Positions 1 to 7,621 of a stretch of DNA of 64,000 nucleotides are shown piece after piece; positions within the stretch are counted from its first letter, which is position 1, and every line of letters starts with the position of its first letter. A program made the translations under genes and the position numbers. The DNA lies in contig NZ_WPAG02000002.1 of assembly GCF_013602415.1 (NCBI RefSeq), forward strand, positions 4,591,480 to 4,655,479, written 5' to 3'. This DNA is from Rhodococcus sp. B50 (GTDB lineage Bacteria; Actinomycetota; Actinomycetes; Mycobacteriales; Mycobacteriaceae). The notes under the pieces were generated by a model. That model had not been told where the DNA came from, searched no databases, and worked only from the letters and a program-made list of their open reading frames with translations.

Positions 1-728
1 AGACTCCGCAGTCCGCGGCGCTCGTCGCCGACCGTATCGGCACCGGCGGGGCTGCCGCACTCGACATCGCAGCGGGCTGTGCCGGTTTCTGCTACGCGCT
101 GGGCGTCGCCTCCGACCTCGTGCGCGCCGGCTCCGCCGAGCACGTGCTGGTCGTGGGTGTCGAGCGCATGAGCGACACCACCGAGCCCACCGACCGCTCG
201 GTGCGCTTCATCTTCGGCGACGGCGCCGGTGCCGTCGTCGTCGGTCCGTCCGACGAGGTGGGTATCGGCCCGACCGTCTGGGGCTCCGACGGCTCGCAGG
301 CCAACGCCATCCGCCAGGAACCCGACTGGGTCGACTTCGCGAACAATCCCGATCAGAAGCGTCCCTGGATCATCATGGAAGGCACTGCGGTCTTCCGCTG
401 GGCCGCCTTCGAGATGAGCAAGTTCGCCCGGCAGATCGCCGACAAGGCCGGCGTGGCCCTCGAAGACCTCGACGCCTTCGTTCCGCACCAGGCCAACCTG
501 CGCATCAACGACGTCATCGTCAAGCAGCTCGAACTGCCCGAGACCGTCGCCGTCGCCGACGACATCATCGAGACCGGCAACACCTCGGCCGCCTCCATCC
601 CGCTGGCGATGGAGAAGATGCTGCGCACCGGCCAGGTCGAGACCGGCTCCACCGCGCTGCTCCTCGCGTTCGGTGCCGGCCTGTCCTATGCGGGCCAGGT
701 CGTGAAGATGCCCCCGCTCGCGAAGTAG
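1..728 (+). CDS. fabH: beta-ketoacyl-ACP synthase III, C-terminal part
   Basis: Start lies before the window; the frame is open from base 3. Beta-ketoacyl-ACP synthase III condenses an acyl-CoA primer with malonyl-ACP in the cytosol and so starts fatty-acid elongation. The complete thiolase-fold triad is visible: Cys in GCAGF (codon 78-80), His in PHQAN (486-488) and Asn in GNTSAA (579-581). The glycine-rich FGAGLSYAGQ end is typical of the family. About 240 residues are present of the usual 320-350. The next gene starts 41 bp downstream on the same strand and is unrelated. The family call is secure; whether this is the main FabH or a paralogue cannot be told. Confidence 0.93.
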   Translation, partial: TPQSAALVADRIGTGGAAALDIAAGCAGFCYALGVASDLVRAGSAEHVLVVGVERMSDTTEPTDRSVRFIFGDGAGAVVVGPSDEVGIGPTVWGSDGSQANAIRQEPDWVDFANNPDQKRPWIIMEGTAVFRWAAFEMSKFARQIADKAGVALEDLDAFVPHQANLRINDVIVKQLELPETVAVADDIIETGNTSAASIPLAMEKMLRTGQVETGSTALLLAFGAGLSYAGQVVKMPPLAK

Positions 729-769
729 GAAGCAGCGGTAGCAGTACGACTCGGTAGCAGTATCGACAT

Positions 770-1477
770 ATGGCGAGTACTCGCACGTCGTCCGTTCCCC
801 GTTGGGTCTGGATCCTGTGCTTCATCGTGGTCTCCGTGGCCGTCGTCCTCCTCGAACCGATGGGGGACGACGAGCCGGGCGGTACCGGCGGGAGCACGGT
901 CGAGAACCCCTCCGAAGCCCTCGCGGCGCTGGCGGCACTGCCCGTCCGTCCCGCCGAATCGCAGAGCGGCTACGACCGCTCGTTGTTCGGCTCGGCATGG
1001 ACCGACGAGGTGACGGTCGACCTGGGGGGCAACGGTTGCGACACTCGTAACGACATCCTCCGGCGCGACCTCGTCGACGTCTCATTCGAGCCCGGGAAGA
1101 AGCAGTGCACCGTCACGGCCGGCACCCTCGAGGACCCGTACACGGGGAAGACGATCTCCTTCCGGCGTGGGATCGAGACCTCGTCCGCCGTGCAGATCGA
1201 CCACGTCGTCGCCCTGTCCGATGCGTGGAAGAAGGGCGCCCGCTATCTGGACGATCAGGAGAAGCGGAATCTCGCGAACGATCCGCGCAACCTGATCGCC
1301 GTCGACGGCCCCACCAACCAGGGCAAGGGCGACTCCGACGCGTCGGAGTGGCTGCCGCCGAACACCGCCTTCCACTGCGAGTACGTCGTGCGGCAGATCG
1401 AGGTGAAGACCACCTACGAGCTGTGGGTCACCCGGTCGGAGCACGACGCGATGGCGCGGATCCTCGCCTCCTGCTGA
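770..1477 (+). CDS. secreted or membrane-anchored HNH endonuclease (DUF1524-type)
   Basis: 235 residues. A hydrophobic segment at about residues 12-30 follows a short basic N-terminus, consistent with a signal anchor or signal peptide. The rest is an extracytoplasmic HNH nuclease domain: IDHVVALSDAW carries the metal-binding Asp-His, NDPRNLIAVDGPTNQGKGD carries the Asn, and a DASEWLPP segment follows, as in the DUF1524/GmrSD-C family common in actinobacteria. Likely a secreted DNase used for nutrient scavenging or competition; the natural substrate is not known. The ATG lies after two 10-bp repeats (GGTAGCAGTA, 737-746 and 753-762). The stop codon directly abuts the stop of the convergent E1 gene, with no room for a terminator. 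Confidence 0.85.
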   Translation: MASTRTSSVPRWVWILCFIVVSVAVVLLEPMGDDEPGGTGGSTVENPSEALAALAALPVRPAESQSGYDRSLFGSAWTDEVTVDLGGNGCDTRNDILRRDLVDVSFEPGKKQCTVTAGTLEDPYTGKTISFRRGIETSSAVQIDHVVALSDAWKKGARYLDDQEKRNLANDPRNLIAVDGPTNQGKGDSDASEWLPPNTAFHCEYVVRQIEVKTTYELWVTRSEHDAMARILASC

Positions 1478-3595
1478 TCAAGCCTCACACAATGCCGCGA
1501 CGATGTCGTCCTCCGACATCAGGACATGCGCGGCCGCGGGGCCGAGGGGTACGTAGCTGTCCCGGGAGGTGACCCGGGTGATCCGGCCCTCCCATTCGTC
1601 GTCGACGAGGGTCGCGACGACCCCTTCGGCGACGCCTCCGCTGCGACGGGTCTCGTCGACGACCACCACGCGCTCGAACTCGCGGGCATGCTCGAGCAGC
1701 GCGGTCGTCGGGAGCGGCGCGAGCCACTGCAGGTCCAGGACGGTCGCCGCGACTCCCGAGCGACGCACGGCACGCAGACTCATCGGCACCCCGTTGCCGA
1801 AGGTCACCACCAGCACGTCGCGGCCGTGTCCGTAGGTGCACACCGATCCCGGTGGTAGCCCGGCGGTGTCGGGGGCCTGTTGCCACAGTCCGTCACCGTC
1901 GTCGTACAGGTCGCGTCGGTGGTAGAGCGCGATCGGTTCCAGGTACACGCACACCCGTCCTTCCTCCCGAGCCAGCGCGATGCAGGTGCGCAGCAGCGCG
2001 CCGGCCGTGGCCGGCGAGCTCGGCACGGCCAGCACCAGGCCCGGGATATCGCGGAGGACGGCGACGGAATCGTCGTTGTGGAAGTGCCCACCGAAGCCGC
2101 GCTGGTAGGGCAGGCCCGCGATCCGCACGACCATCGGGTTGCGGTACCGCCCGTCCGAGAAGAACGCCAGACTCGCGGCCTCCCCACGCAACTGGTCCTC
2201 GGCGTTGTGCAGATAGGCCAGGTACTGGATCTCCGGGATCGGCAACATCCCCGCGACGGCGAAACCCAGTGCGGTGCCGAGGATCGTCTGCTCGTCGAGC
2301 AGGGTGTCGAATACGCGCAGGCGGCCGAAGCGCTCCTGCAGCCCGCGGGTGACGCCGTAGACCCCGCCCTTGACGCCGACGTCCTCCCCGAACACGCATG
2401 CGTGGGGGTCCTCCTCGAGGAGGTGGCCGAGTGTGCGGGTGACGGCCCGGGCGAGGGTGAGCGGTTCGCCGGCCGGATGCGGATCGTCGGCGATGCGCAC
2501 GAGCCCGGATTCCAGCGGGCGCATCACCTCGGCGGCGGTCGCCAGTCGCGGCGGCCTGTACAACGAGTCCGCGACGGACGCGACCGCGACCCGCGTCCGT
2601 TCGTACCGGTCGAGTACCTCTGCGGCATCGAGCACTCCGCGCGCCACGAGCTCGCGGGCAGTGCCCACCAGCGGGTCCCGTTCGTGATCGGCGGCGAGAT
2701 CGGATGGGCTTCGGTAGGCCGCTTCGACGTCGGAGCCCGCGTGACCGAGGAAACGCACCGCCCGCACGTGCAGCAGAAGCGGGGTGTGGCTCTCGCGCAC
2801 CGTCTCCACCGCATCGGCTGCGGCGGCGAGCATCTCCACCGGATCGGCCCCGTCCACCGACCGGTACCCGATCCCGGGATAGGACGACAGCGACCGCTCG
2901 AGCCAACCGGGCGGGGTGGGGACGCTGATGCCGAGTCCGTTGTCCTCGCACACCAGCAGCAACGGCAACGACAACCCGCGGTAACGGCAATAGGCGGCCG
3001 CGTTCAGGGCACCGACCGCCGTCGAATGGTTCGCTGAGGCGTCACCGAAACTGCACACCACCACCGAATCCGTCGGCCAGGCCGCGTCGAGCCCGAGTCG
3101 CTGCATCCGCGGCAACGCGAGGGCGAGCCCGACGGCGCGCGGCAGGTGCGAGGCGATCGTCGACGTCTGCGGCAGGATGTTCAGCGCGGCATTGCCGAAC
3201 ACCTTGTGCCGACCGGCCGAGATCGGATCGAGTGTGGACGCCGCGCATCCGGCGAGTACGTCGCGGATCGGGGTGCTGCCCTCGACGAGCGACGCGCGTG
3301 CCGCATAGAAGCCACCCGAACGGTAGTGCAGCAGAGCGGGATCCGTCACGCGCGAACACAGACCGAGCGCCGCGTTCGATTCGTGCCCCGCCGACGGGAT
3401 GGTGTAGAAACCTTCACCGCGTTCCTGCAGTGTGCGGGCTGCGACATCGAGGTGCCGCGACTGCGACTGGGCGTCGAAGTACCGCACCAGCAGGTCGTCG
3501 CCGACCCGTCGGTCGGCCGCACGCGACGGTGCGTGCCCGGGCAGGGCGCGCACCGCGGTGACGAAACGTTCGTCGAGTTCGTCGGCGGCGGTCAC
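1478..3595 (-). CDS. fused alpha/beta E1 component of a thiamine-diphosphate 2-oxoacid dehydrogenase
   Basis: 705 residues with GTG start. The N-terminal half is E1-alpha-like: an HYRSGGFYAAR segment, then a thiamine-diphosphate motif starting GDASANHS and ending CEDNGLGIS. The C-terminal half is E1-beta-like: GEDVGVKGGVYGVTRGL, DTLLDEQTILGTALG and HNDDSVAVLRDIPGL. Separate alpha and beta subunits are the commoner arrangement for branched-chain or acetoin-type enzymes, so this is a natural fusion. No lipoyl E2 or E3 gene is near, so the oxidised acid and the partner are unknown. It follows the P450 on the same strand with a 20-bp gap, suggesting co-transcription. It could work with a housekeeping E2 or act as a decarboxylase. 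Confidence 0.82.
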   Translation of the reverse strand: MTAADELDERFVTAVRALPGHAPSRAADRRVGDDLLVRYFDAQSQSRHLDVAARTLQERGEGFYTIPSAGHESNAALGLCSRVTDPALLHYRSGGFYAARASLVEGSTPIRDVLAGCAASTLDPISAGRHKVFGNAALNILPQTSTIASHLPRAVGLALALPRMQRLGLDAAWPTDSVVVCSFGDASANHSTAVGALNAAAYCRYRGLSLPLLLVCEDNGLGISVPTPPGWLERSLSSYPGIGYRSVDGADPVEMLAAAADAVETVRESHTPLLLHVRAVRFLGHAGSDVEAAYRSPSDLAADHERDPLVGTARELVARGVLDAAEVLDRYERTRVAVASVADSLYRPPRLATAAEVMRPLESGLVRIADDPHPAGEPLTLARAVTRTLGHLLEEDPHACVFGEDVGVKGGVYGVTRGLQERFGRLRVFDTLLDEQTILGTALGFAVAGMLPIPEIQYLAYLHNAEDQLRGEAASLAFFSDGRYRNPMVVRIAGLPYQRGFGGHFHNDDSVAVLRDIPGLVLAVPSSPATAGALLRTCIALAREEGRVCVYLEPIALYHRRDLYDDGDGLWQQAPDTAGLPPGSVCTYGHGRDVLVVTFGNGVPMSLRAVRRSGVAATVLDLQWLAPLPTTALLEHAREFERVVVVDETRRSGGVAEGVVATLVDDEWEGRITRVTSRDSYVPLGPAAAHVLMSEDDIVAALCEA

Positions 3596-3615
3596 TCCCT
3601 CTTTCTACGCCGTCG

Positions 3616-5025
3616 TCACCTCGGTCGGAGGTCGATCGGGCCACCGTCGTTCGGGTACGGCAGCGACGTGAAGTTCATCGGTGCGACGTAGTCGGCCGGC
3701 ACGTGCCACCGATAGCGCAGCAGCAGGTGGTGCAGCACCGTCTTGATCTCGGCCCCGGAGAAGTGCATGCCCAGGCATCGATGCGCGCCGCCCCCGAAGG
3801 GCGCCCACGCGTACTTGTGCACCTTGTCCTCGCGGCGCTCCGGTGAGAAGCGTTCGGGATCGAAACGTTCCGGTTCCGGCCACAATTCGGGCATGTGGTG
3901 GGAGAAGTGCATGCCGAGATTGAGGAGGGTGCCCTTCGGGACGAAATGACCGAGGATCTCGGTGTCGGTGGCGGTACGTCGCACCACGCCCGGCACCGGG
4001 GTCACGAGCCGCTGACATTCCTTGATCACCAGGTCCAGCGAGGTCAACTCGTCGAGTCGGTCGAAGCTCGGTGTGGTGGTGCCGAGAGCATCCGATTCGT
4101 CGCGGCACCGTTGTTGCCATTCGGGGTACTGGCCGAGATACTGCATCGCCGTCGACAGGGTGATCGTCGAGGTGTCGTGCGCCGCCATCATCAGGAAAAT
4201 CATGTGGTTGACCACGTCGTCATCCGAGAACCGTTCGCCCTCTTCGGATTCGACATGGCAGAACACGGAGAAGATGTCGTCGCCGTCGCCCGCGCGGCGC
4301 GCGGGGAGATAGTGCCGGAAGAACTTCTCGAGGTGCGCCCGGCCCACGATGCCGCGGCGCCATCGCGTGCCCGGCAGTGGGTAGCGCACGATGGCCGTAG
4401 CCGCCTGCACGCATCCGATGAAAGCCCGGTTCACCTCGTCCATCTCGCGGGCGGACGACCCTTCGGCGCCGCCCATGAAGATTTCCGTCGCGAGACCCAG
4501 CGTCAGTTCCTTGAGCGCCGGGTACACGCGGAAACCCTCGCGCGGGATCCAGCCGTCGAGGGTCCGTTCGATCGACGGGTGCATGCGGTCGGTGTAGAGG
4601 GCGAGTCGGTCGCGGGTGAACGCCTGCGACATGATGCGACGGTGCGCGGTGTGCTCGTCGCCGTCGAGCAACATGAGCCCGCGGTCGAAGAACGGTCCGA
4701 TCAGGGCGCGCCAGCCCGGTCCGTTGAGCAGTGCACGGTCGCGATTCTGCAGGGCCGTGCCGACTGCGTCGGGTCCGAGCAGGACCACCCAGGGGCGTCC
4801 GGCGAAGCGGAACCACGAGACCGGACCGTGCTCGTGGTACCGATGTGTATATGCCGCAATGGGATCGCGCATGTACTTCAGCGCGTATCCGACGTAGGGG
4901 AGGCCGCTGTCGCCCGGGACGGGAGCGAGGCCGGGAGGTGGGGGAGCGAGCATCTTCGTCACGGGGCACATCTCCGGGTGGTCGGATCTGACGCTGGCTG
5001 TAGTCAGATCCAATGTAGCGTGCAT
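3616..5025 (-). CDS. cytochrome P450, CYP136-like
   Basis: 469 residues from an ATG at 5025. All P450 landmarks are present: I-helix MMAAHDTST, the ExxR pair in ECQRL, and the haem loop FGGGAHRCLG with ligand Cys417. The core from PPPPGLAPVPGDSGLP and the block NHMIFLMMAAHDTST closely recall mycobacterial CYP136 (comparison from memory). The substrate is unknown; CYP136 proteins are orphans, and sterol- or lipid-like substrates are only a guess. The start is uncertain. ATGs at 4971 and 4953 are possible, and a perfect inverted repeat at 4984-5011 sits inside the first codons of the longer form. No ferredoxin gene is adjacent. Probably the first gene of an operon with the E1 fusion. Confidence 0.88.
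   Translation of the reverse strand: MHATLDLTTASVRSDHPEMCPVTKMLAPPPPGLAPVPGDSGLPYVGYALKYMRDPIAAYTHRYHEHGPVSWFRFAGRPWVVLLGPDAVGTALQNRDRALLNGPGWRALIGPFFDRGLMLLDGDEHTAHRRIMSQAFTRDRLALYTDRMHPSIERTLDGWIPREGFRVYPALKELTLGLATEIFMGGAEGSSAREMDEVNRAFIGCVQAATAIVRYPLPGTRWRRGIVGRAHLEKFFRHYLPARRAGDGDDIFSVFCHVESEEGERFSDDDVVNHMIFLMMAAHDTSTITLSTAMQYLGQYPEWQQRCRDESDALGTTTPSFDRLDELTSLDLVIKECQRLVTPVPGVVRRTATDTEILGHFVPKGTLLNLGMHFSHHMPELWPEPERFDPERFSPERREDKVHKYAWAPFGGGAHRCLGMHFSGAEIKTVLHHLLLRYRWHVPADYVAPMNFTSLPYPNDGGPIDLRPR
4984..5011. promoter_or_regulatory. inverted repeat at the 5' end of the CYP136-like gene
   Basis: GGATCTGAC (4984-4992) and GTCAGATCC (5003-5011) are perfect 9-bp arms separated by 10 bp. They fall in codons 5-14 of the longest P450 reading or just upstream of its shorter starts. 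The geometry suits a dimeric repressor site, but an mRNA hairpin over the start region is an alternative. No regulator gene is adjacent. Confidence 0.4.
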
Positions 5026-5100
5026 CACATCCCGGTTGCGTCGATTCGTCCCACGGGACGACCGCTGGTCGCGCGTGCGGGTGCGTGCCATGCTGGCGCC

Positions 5101-5997
5101 ATGGATGTCGAACGCCCCAAGCTCGAAGGCACCGTCGCAGTCGGGGAGGGTCGCCGGCTCGGTTTCGCGGAGTTCGGGTCGGCTCAGGGCCGGACGGTGT
5201 TCTGGCTGCACGGCACGCCCGGCGCACGCCGTCAGGTGCCCATCGAGGCTCGCGCCTTCGCCGAGCGGAACCACATCCGCCTCATCGGGATCGACCGTCC
5301 GGGGATCGGATCGTCGACGCCGCACATCTACGAGAACGTCCTCGCGTTCAGCGACGACCTGCGTATCGTCGCCGACACTCTGGGTGTCGACCGCATGGCG
5401 CTGGTCGGACTCTCCGGCGGCGGCCCCTACACCCTCGCCTCGGCCTATGCGCTGCGCGAACGAGTCGTCGCGGCCGCGGTCCTCGGCGGTGTGGCACCGG
5501 TCGTCGGTCCCGAGGCGATCGGCAGCAACCTGATGAAGCTGGGCACCTTCGTCGCGCCGGCGTTGCAGACCGCGGGCGTCCCGATCGGCGTGGCGGTGAG
5601 CGCGGCGATCCGCGTGGTGCGCCCGTTCGCGTCGCCGATCATCGACCTGTACGGGCGGTTGTCACCCGAGGCCGACCGCCGGCTGCTCGCCCGCCCCGAG
5701 TTCAAGGCGATGTTCCTCGACGACCTGCTCAACGGCAGCCGACGCCAGATCTCGGCGCCGTTCTCCGACATCGTCGTGTTCACCCGCGACTGGGGCTTCC
5801 GCGTCTCCGACGTGAAGGTGCCCGTGCGGTGGTGGCACGGCGACACCGACCACATCATCCCGATCGAGCACGGCCTGCACATGGTGGACCTGCTGCCCGA
5901 CGCACAGTTCCACCACCTGCCCGGAGAGAGTCATCTGGGTGGTCTCGGTGCGTCGGAGGAGATCCTCACTACTGTTCTGGAGTTGTGGGACGACTGA
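5101..5997 (+). CDS. alpha/beta hydrolase
   Basis: 298 residues. The alpha/beta-hydrolase fold is recognisable from the oxyanion strand FWLHGTPGARRQ, the nucleophile elbow GLSGGG (Ser), the acid region WWHGDTDHIIP (Asp) and the late His in GESHLGG. A cytosolic esterase or C-C hydrolase of unknown substrate. The ATG at 5101 was chosen because the homologous region starts there. It is divergent from the P450 with a 75-bp gap and overlaps the following crcB gene by 13 nt, so it is probably the first gene of a three-gene operon with the fluoride channels. That link is positional; no functional relation is evident. Confidence 0.85.
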   Translation: MDVERPKLEGTVAVGEGRRLGFAEFGSAQGRTVFWLHGTPGARRQVPIEARAFAERNHIRLIGIDRPGIGSSTPHIYENVLAFSDDLRIVADTLGVDRMALVGLSGGGPYTLASAYALRERVVAAAVLGGVAPVVGPEAIGSNLMKLGTFVAPALQTAGVPIGVAVSAAIRVVRPFASPIIDLYGRLSPEADRRLLARPEFKAMFLDDLLNGSRRQISAPFSDIVVFTRDWGFRVSDVKVPVRWWHGDTDHIIPIEHGLHMVDLLPDAQFHHLPGESHLGGLGASEEILTTVLELWDD

Positions 5998-6443
5998 GCG
6001 AAGCCACCTCCGCGGCACCGGGACCGCTGCACCTGCAGCCCTCGGCGCTGGTCGCCGTCGCAGCGGGCGGACTCATGGGCACCGCAGCGCGCTACGCGCT
6101 CGGCACGGTCTTCCCGGTCGAGAACGGTGCCTGGCCGGCGACGACCTTCGCGATCAACGTCGTCGGCGCCCTGCTGCTGGGGATCCTGCTCGAGTCGCTG
6201 GTGCGGATGGGTCCGGATACCTCCTGGCGTCGCGTCGTCCGACTCGGTGCGGGCACCGGCGCGCTGGGCTCGTTCACCACCTACAGCGCGCTCGCGGTCG
6301 ACACCGACCTGCTGCTCCGCGACGGTGAGTTCGTCGCCGCGGCGACCTACGCGTTGGGTACGGTGCTGGTCGGCCTCGTCGCGACCGGCATCGGTGTCGC
6401 GCTGGGAGCGTGGTTCGGGCACCGCCGAGGTGCACAGCGGTGA
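5985..6443 (+). CDS. crcB: fluoride channel subunit CrcB/Fluc, first copy
   Basis: 152 residues with GTG start inside the end of the hydrolase gene. Four hydrophobic helices and the family motifs are visible: G(L)MGTAARYAL near the N-terminus, FAINVVGALLLG (pore Asn-Gly) and GALGSFTTYSALAVD. The usual GGxTTFST block is altered to GSFTTYSA, while its neighbour keeps the classic form. Fluc channels are dual-topology dimers that leak fluoride out of the cytosol. A pair of adjacent genes suggests a heterodimer of fixed orientation, as in some Gram-positives. The second copy begins with a 4-nt overlap. No fluoride riboswitch was seen upstream. Confidence 0.9.
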   Translation: MGRLSEATSAAPGPLHLQPSALVAVAAGGLMGTAARYALGTVFPVENGAWPATTFAINVVGALLLGILLESLVRMGPDTSWRRVVRLGAGTGALGSFTTYSALAVDTDLLLRDGEFVAAATYALGTVLVGLVATGIGVALGAWFGHRRGAQR

Positions 6444-6808
6444 TCGCGGTGTGGGTGGCGCTGGCCGGCAGCGTCGGTGCCGTGACGCGGTTCGTCATCG
6501 ACAGCGCGTTGCGTGCCCGCTTCGCCACCTCGCTGCCCTGGCCGACCGTCCTGATCAACATCGCCGGGTCGTTGCTGCTGGGGATCCTGGCCGGCGCCGC
6601 GCTGTTCCACGACGCCCCGACGACGATGCTCACGATCGCCGGGGTCGGTTTCTGCGGCGGCTACACGACCTTCAGTACGACGAGCGTCGACTCGGTACGC
6701 CTGATCGTGCAACGCCGGTACGTGGGCGCCGTGGCGATCGCCTTCGGCACTCTCGCGACCACGCTCGTCGCGGCCGCTGCCGGGCTGGGTCTCGCCGCCG
6801 CGTGGTGA
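6440..6808 (+). CDS. crcB: fluoride channel subunit CrcB/Fluc, second copy
   Basis: 122 residues. The GTG at 6440 shares a GTGA overlap with the stop of the first copy, so translation is probably coupled. Motifs: GSVGAVTRFVID, LINIAGSLLLG and GVGFCGGYTTFSTTSVD, the last being the canonical Fluc signature with the central Phe box. Four membrane helices. Expected to pair with the first copy in the plasma membrane as a fluoride exporter. The gene ends next to the convergent aroD gene without an intergenic region. Confidence 0.92.
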   Translation: MIAVWVALAGSVGAVTRFVIDSALRARFATSLPWPTVLINIAGSLLLGILAGAALFHDAPTTMLTIAGVGFCGGYTTFSTTSVDSVRLIVQRRYVGAVAIAFGTLATTLVAAAAGLGLAAAW

Positions 6809-7579
6809 TCAGCGCGAGCGGTCGATCAGCTCGAGTACCGAGCGCAGCTCGTCGGCGTCGACCTGACCGGGCGCCGACGCGGTGCCGACCATCCCGAACG
6901 TCGCCGCCGACCCGAAGACCTGACCGGCGATTCGCGACACCACACCGAGGCCACCCATCGACATGGTGATCAACGGGCGGTCGGCGTGGTCCTCGTGCAT
7001 CGTGCGGGTCGCGTCGAGCAGGGTCAGCACGTCGGCCGTCGACCGCGGCATGACGGCGATCTTGCAGATGTCGGCGCCGAGATCCTGCATCTGTCGCAGC
7101 CGCGCGACGATCTCGTCCTTCGGCGGCGTGGCGTCGAAATCGTGGTTCGACGCCACCACCGCGACATCGCGGGCGTGCGCCGCCGCGACGATCCGCTCGA
7201 CGGCGGCGCGGTCGCGTCGGTACTCCACATCGACGAGATCCACACTGCCGCTCTCGGCGAGCGCGACCGTCAGATCGGCGTACGCGTCGTCGCCGATCGC
7301 GATCTCCCCGCCCTCGTTCGACGTGCGGCACGTCGCGAGCAGGGGAGTGCCCTGCACTTGCTCGGCCAGGGCACCGGCCTGCGCGACCACCGAGGCGACG
7401 TCGTCGACGGTGTGGAAGAAGTCCACGCGCCATTCGACGACGTCGGCCCGACCGGCGACGGCCGCGAGCTGCTCGCGCAACGTCTCGGGGGTCCGGCCGG
7501 TGACGGGGACGACGATCGTGGGTGCGCCTTCGCCGATCACCACGTCCTTGACGCGAACCGGTGTGATCGTTCGTCCCAC
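6809..7579 (-). CDS. aroD: type I 3-dehydroquinate dehydratase
   Basis: 256 residues with GTG start. Class I dehydroquinase converts 3-dehydroquinate to 3-dehydroshikimate through a Schiff base. Catalytic residues can be placed: Glu49 in VVEWRVDFF, His146 in SNHDFDATP and the imine-forming Lys173 in ICKIAVM. MSMGGLGVVSR and TFGMVGTASAPGQ form the phosphate-side loops. Mycobacteria make shikimate with the unrelated type II enzyme, so a type I enzyme here may serve quinate or shikimate breakdown or be a second copy. No other shikimate or quinate gene is nearby. It lies 42 bp downstream of the MFS gene on the same strand. Confidence 0.92.
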   Translation of the reverse strand: MGRTITPVRVKDVVIGEGAPTIVVPVTGRTPETLREQLAAVAGRADVVEWRVDFFHTVDDVASVVAQAGALAEQVQGTPLLATCRTSNEGGEIAIGDDAYADLTVALAESGSVDLVDVEYRRDRAAVERIVAAAHARDVAVVASNHDFDATPPKDEIVARLRQMQDLGADICKIAVMPRSTADVLTLLDATRTMHEDHADRPLITMSMGGLGVVSRIAGQVFGSAATFGMVGTASAPGQVDADELRSVLELIDRSR

Positions 7580-7621
7580 GTGCCGTCTCCGTTCCCTCGT
7601 CCGATGGCCGGACCTATTCGA

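Noticed and set aside
5985..6443. Fluoride riboswitch ahead of the crcB pair
   Set aside because: The first crcB starts inside the upstream hydrolase gene, and no riboswitch-like pseudoknot sequence is visible before that operon's first gene.
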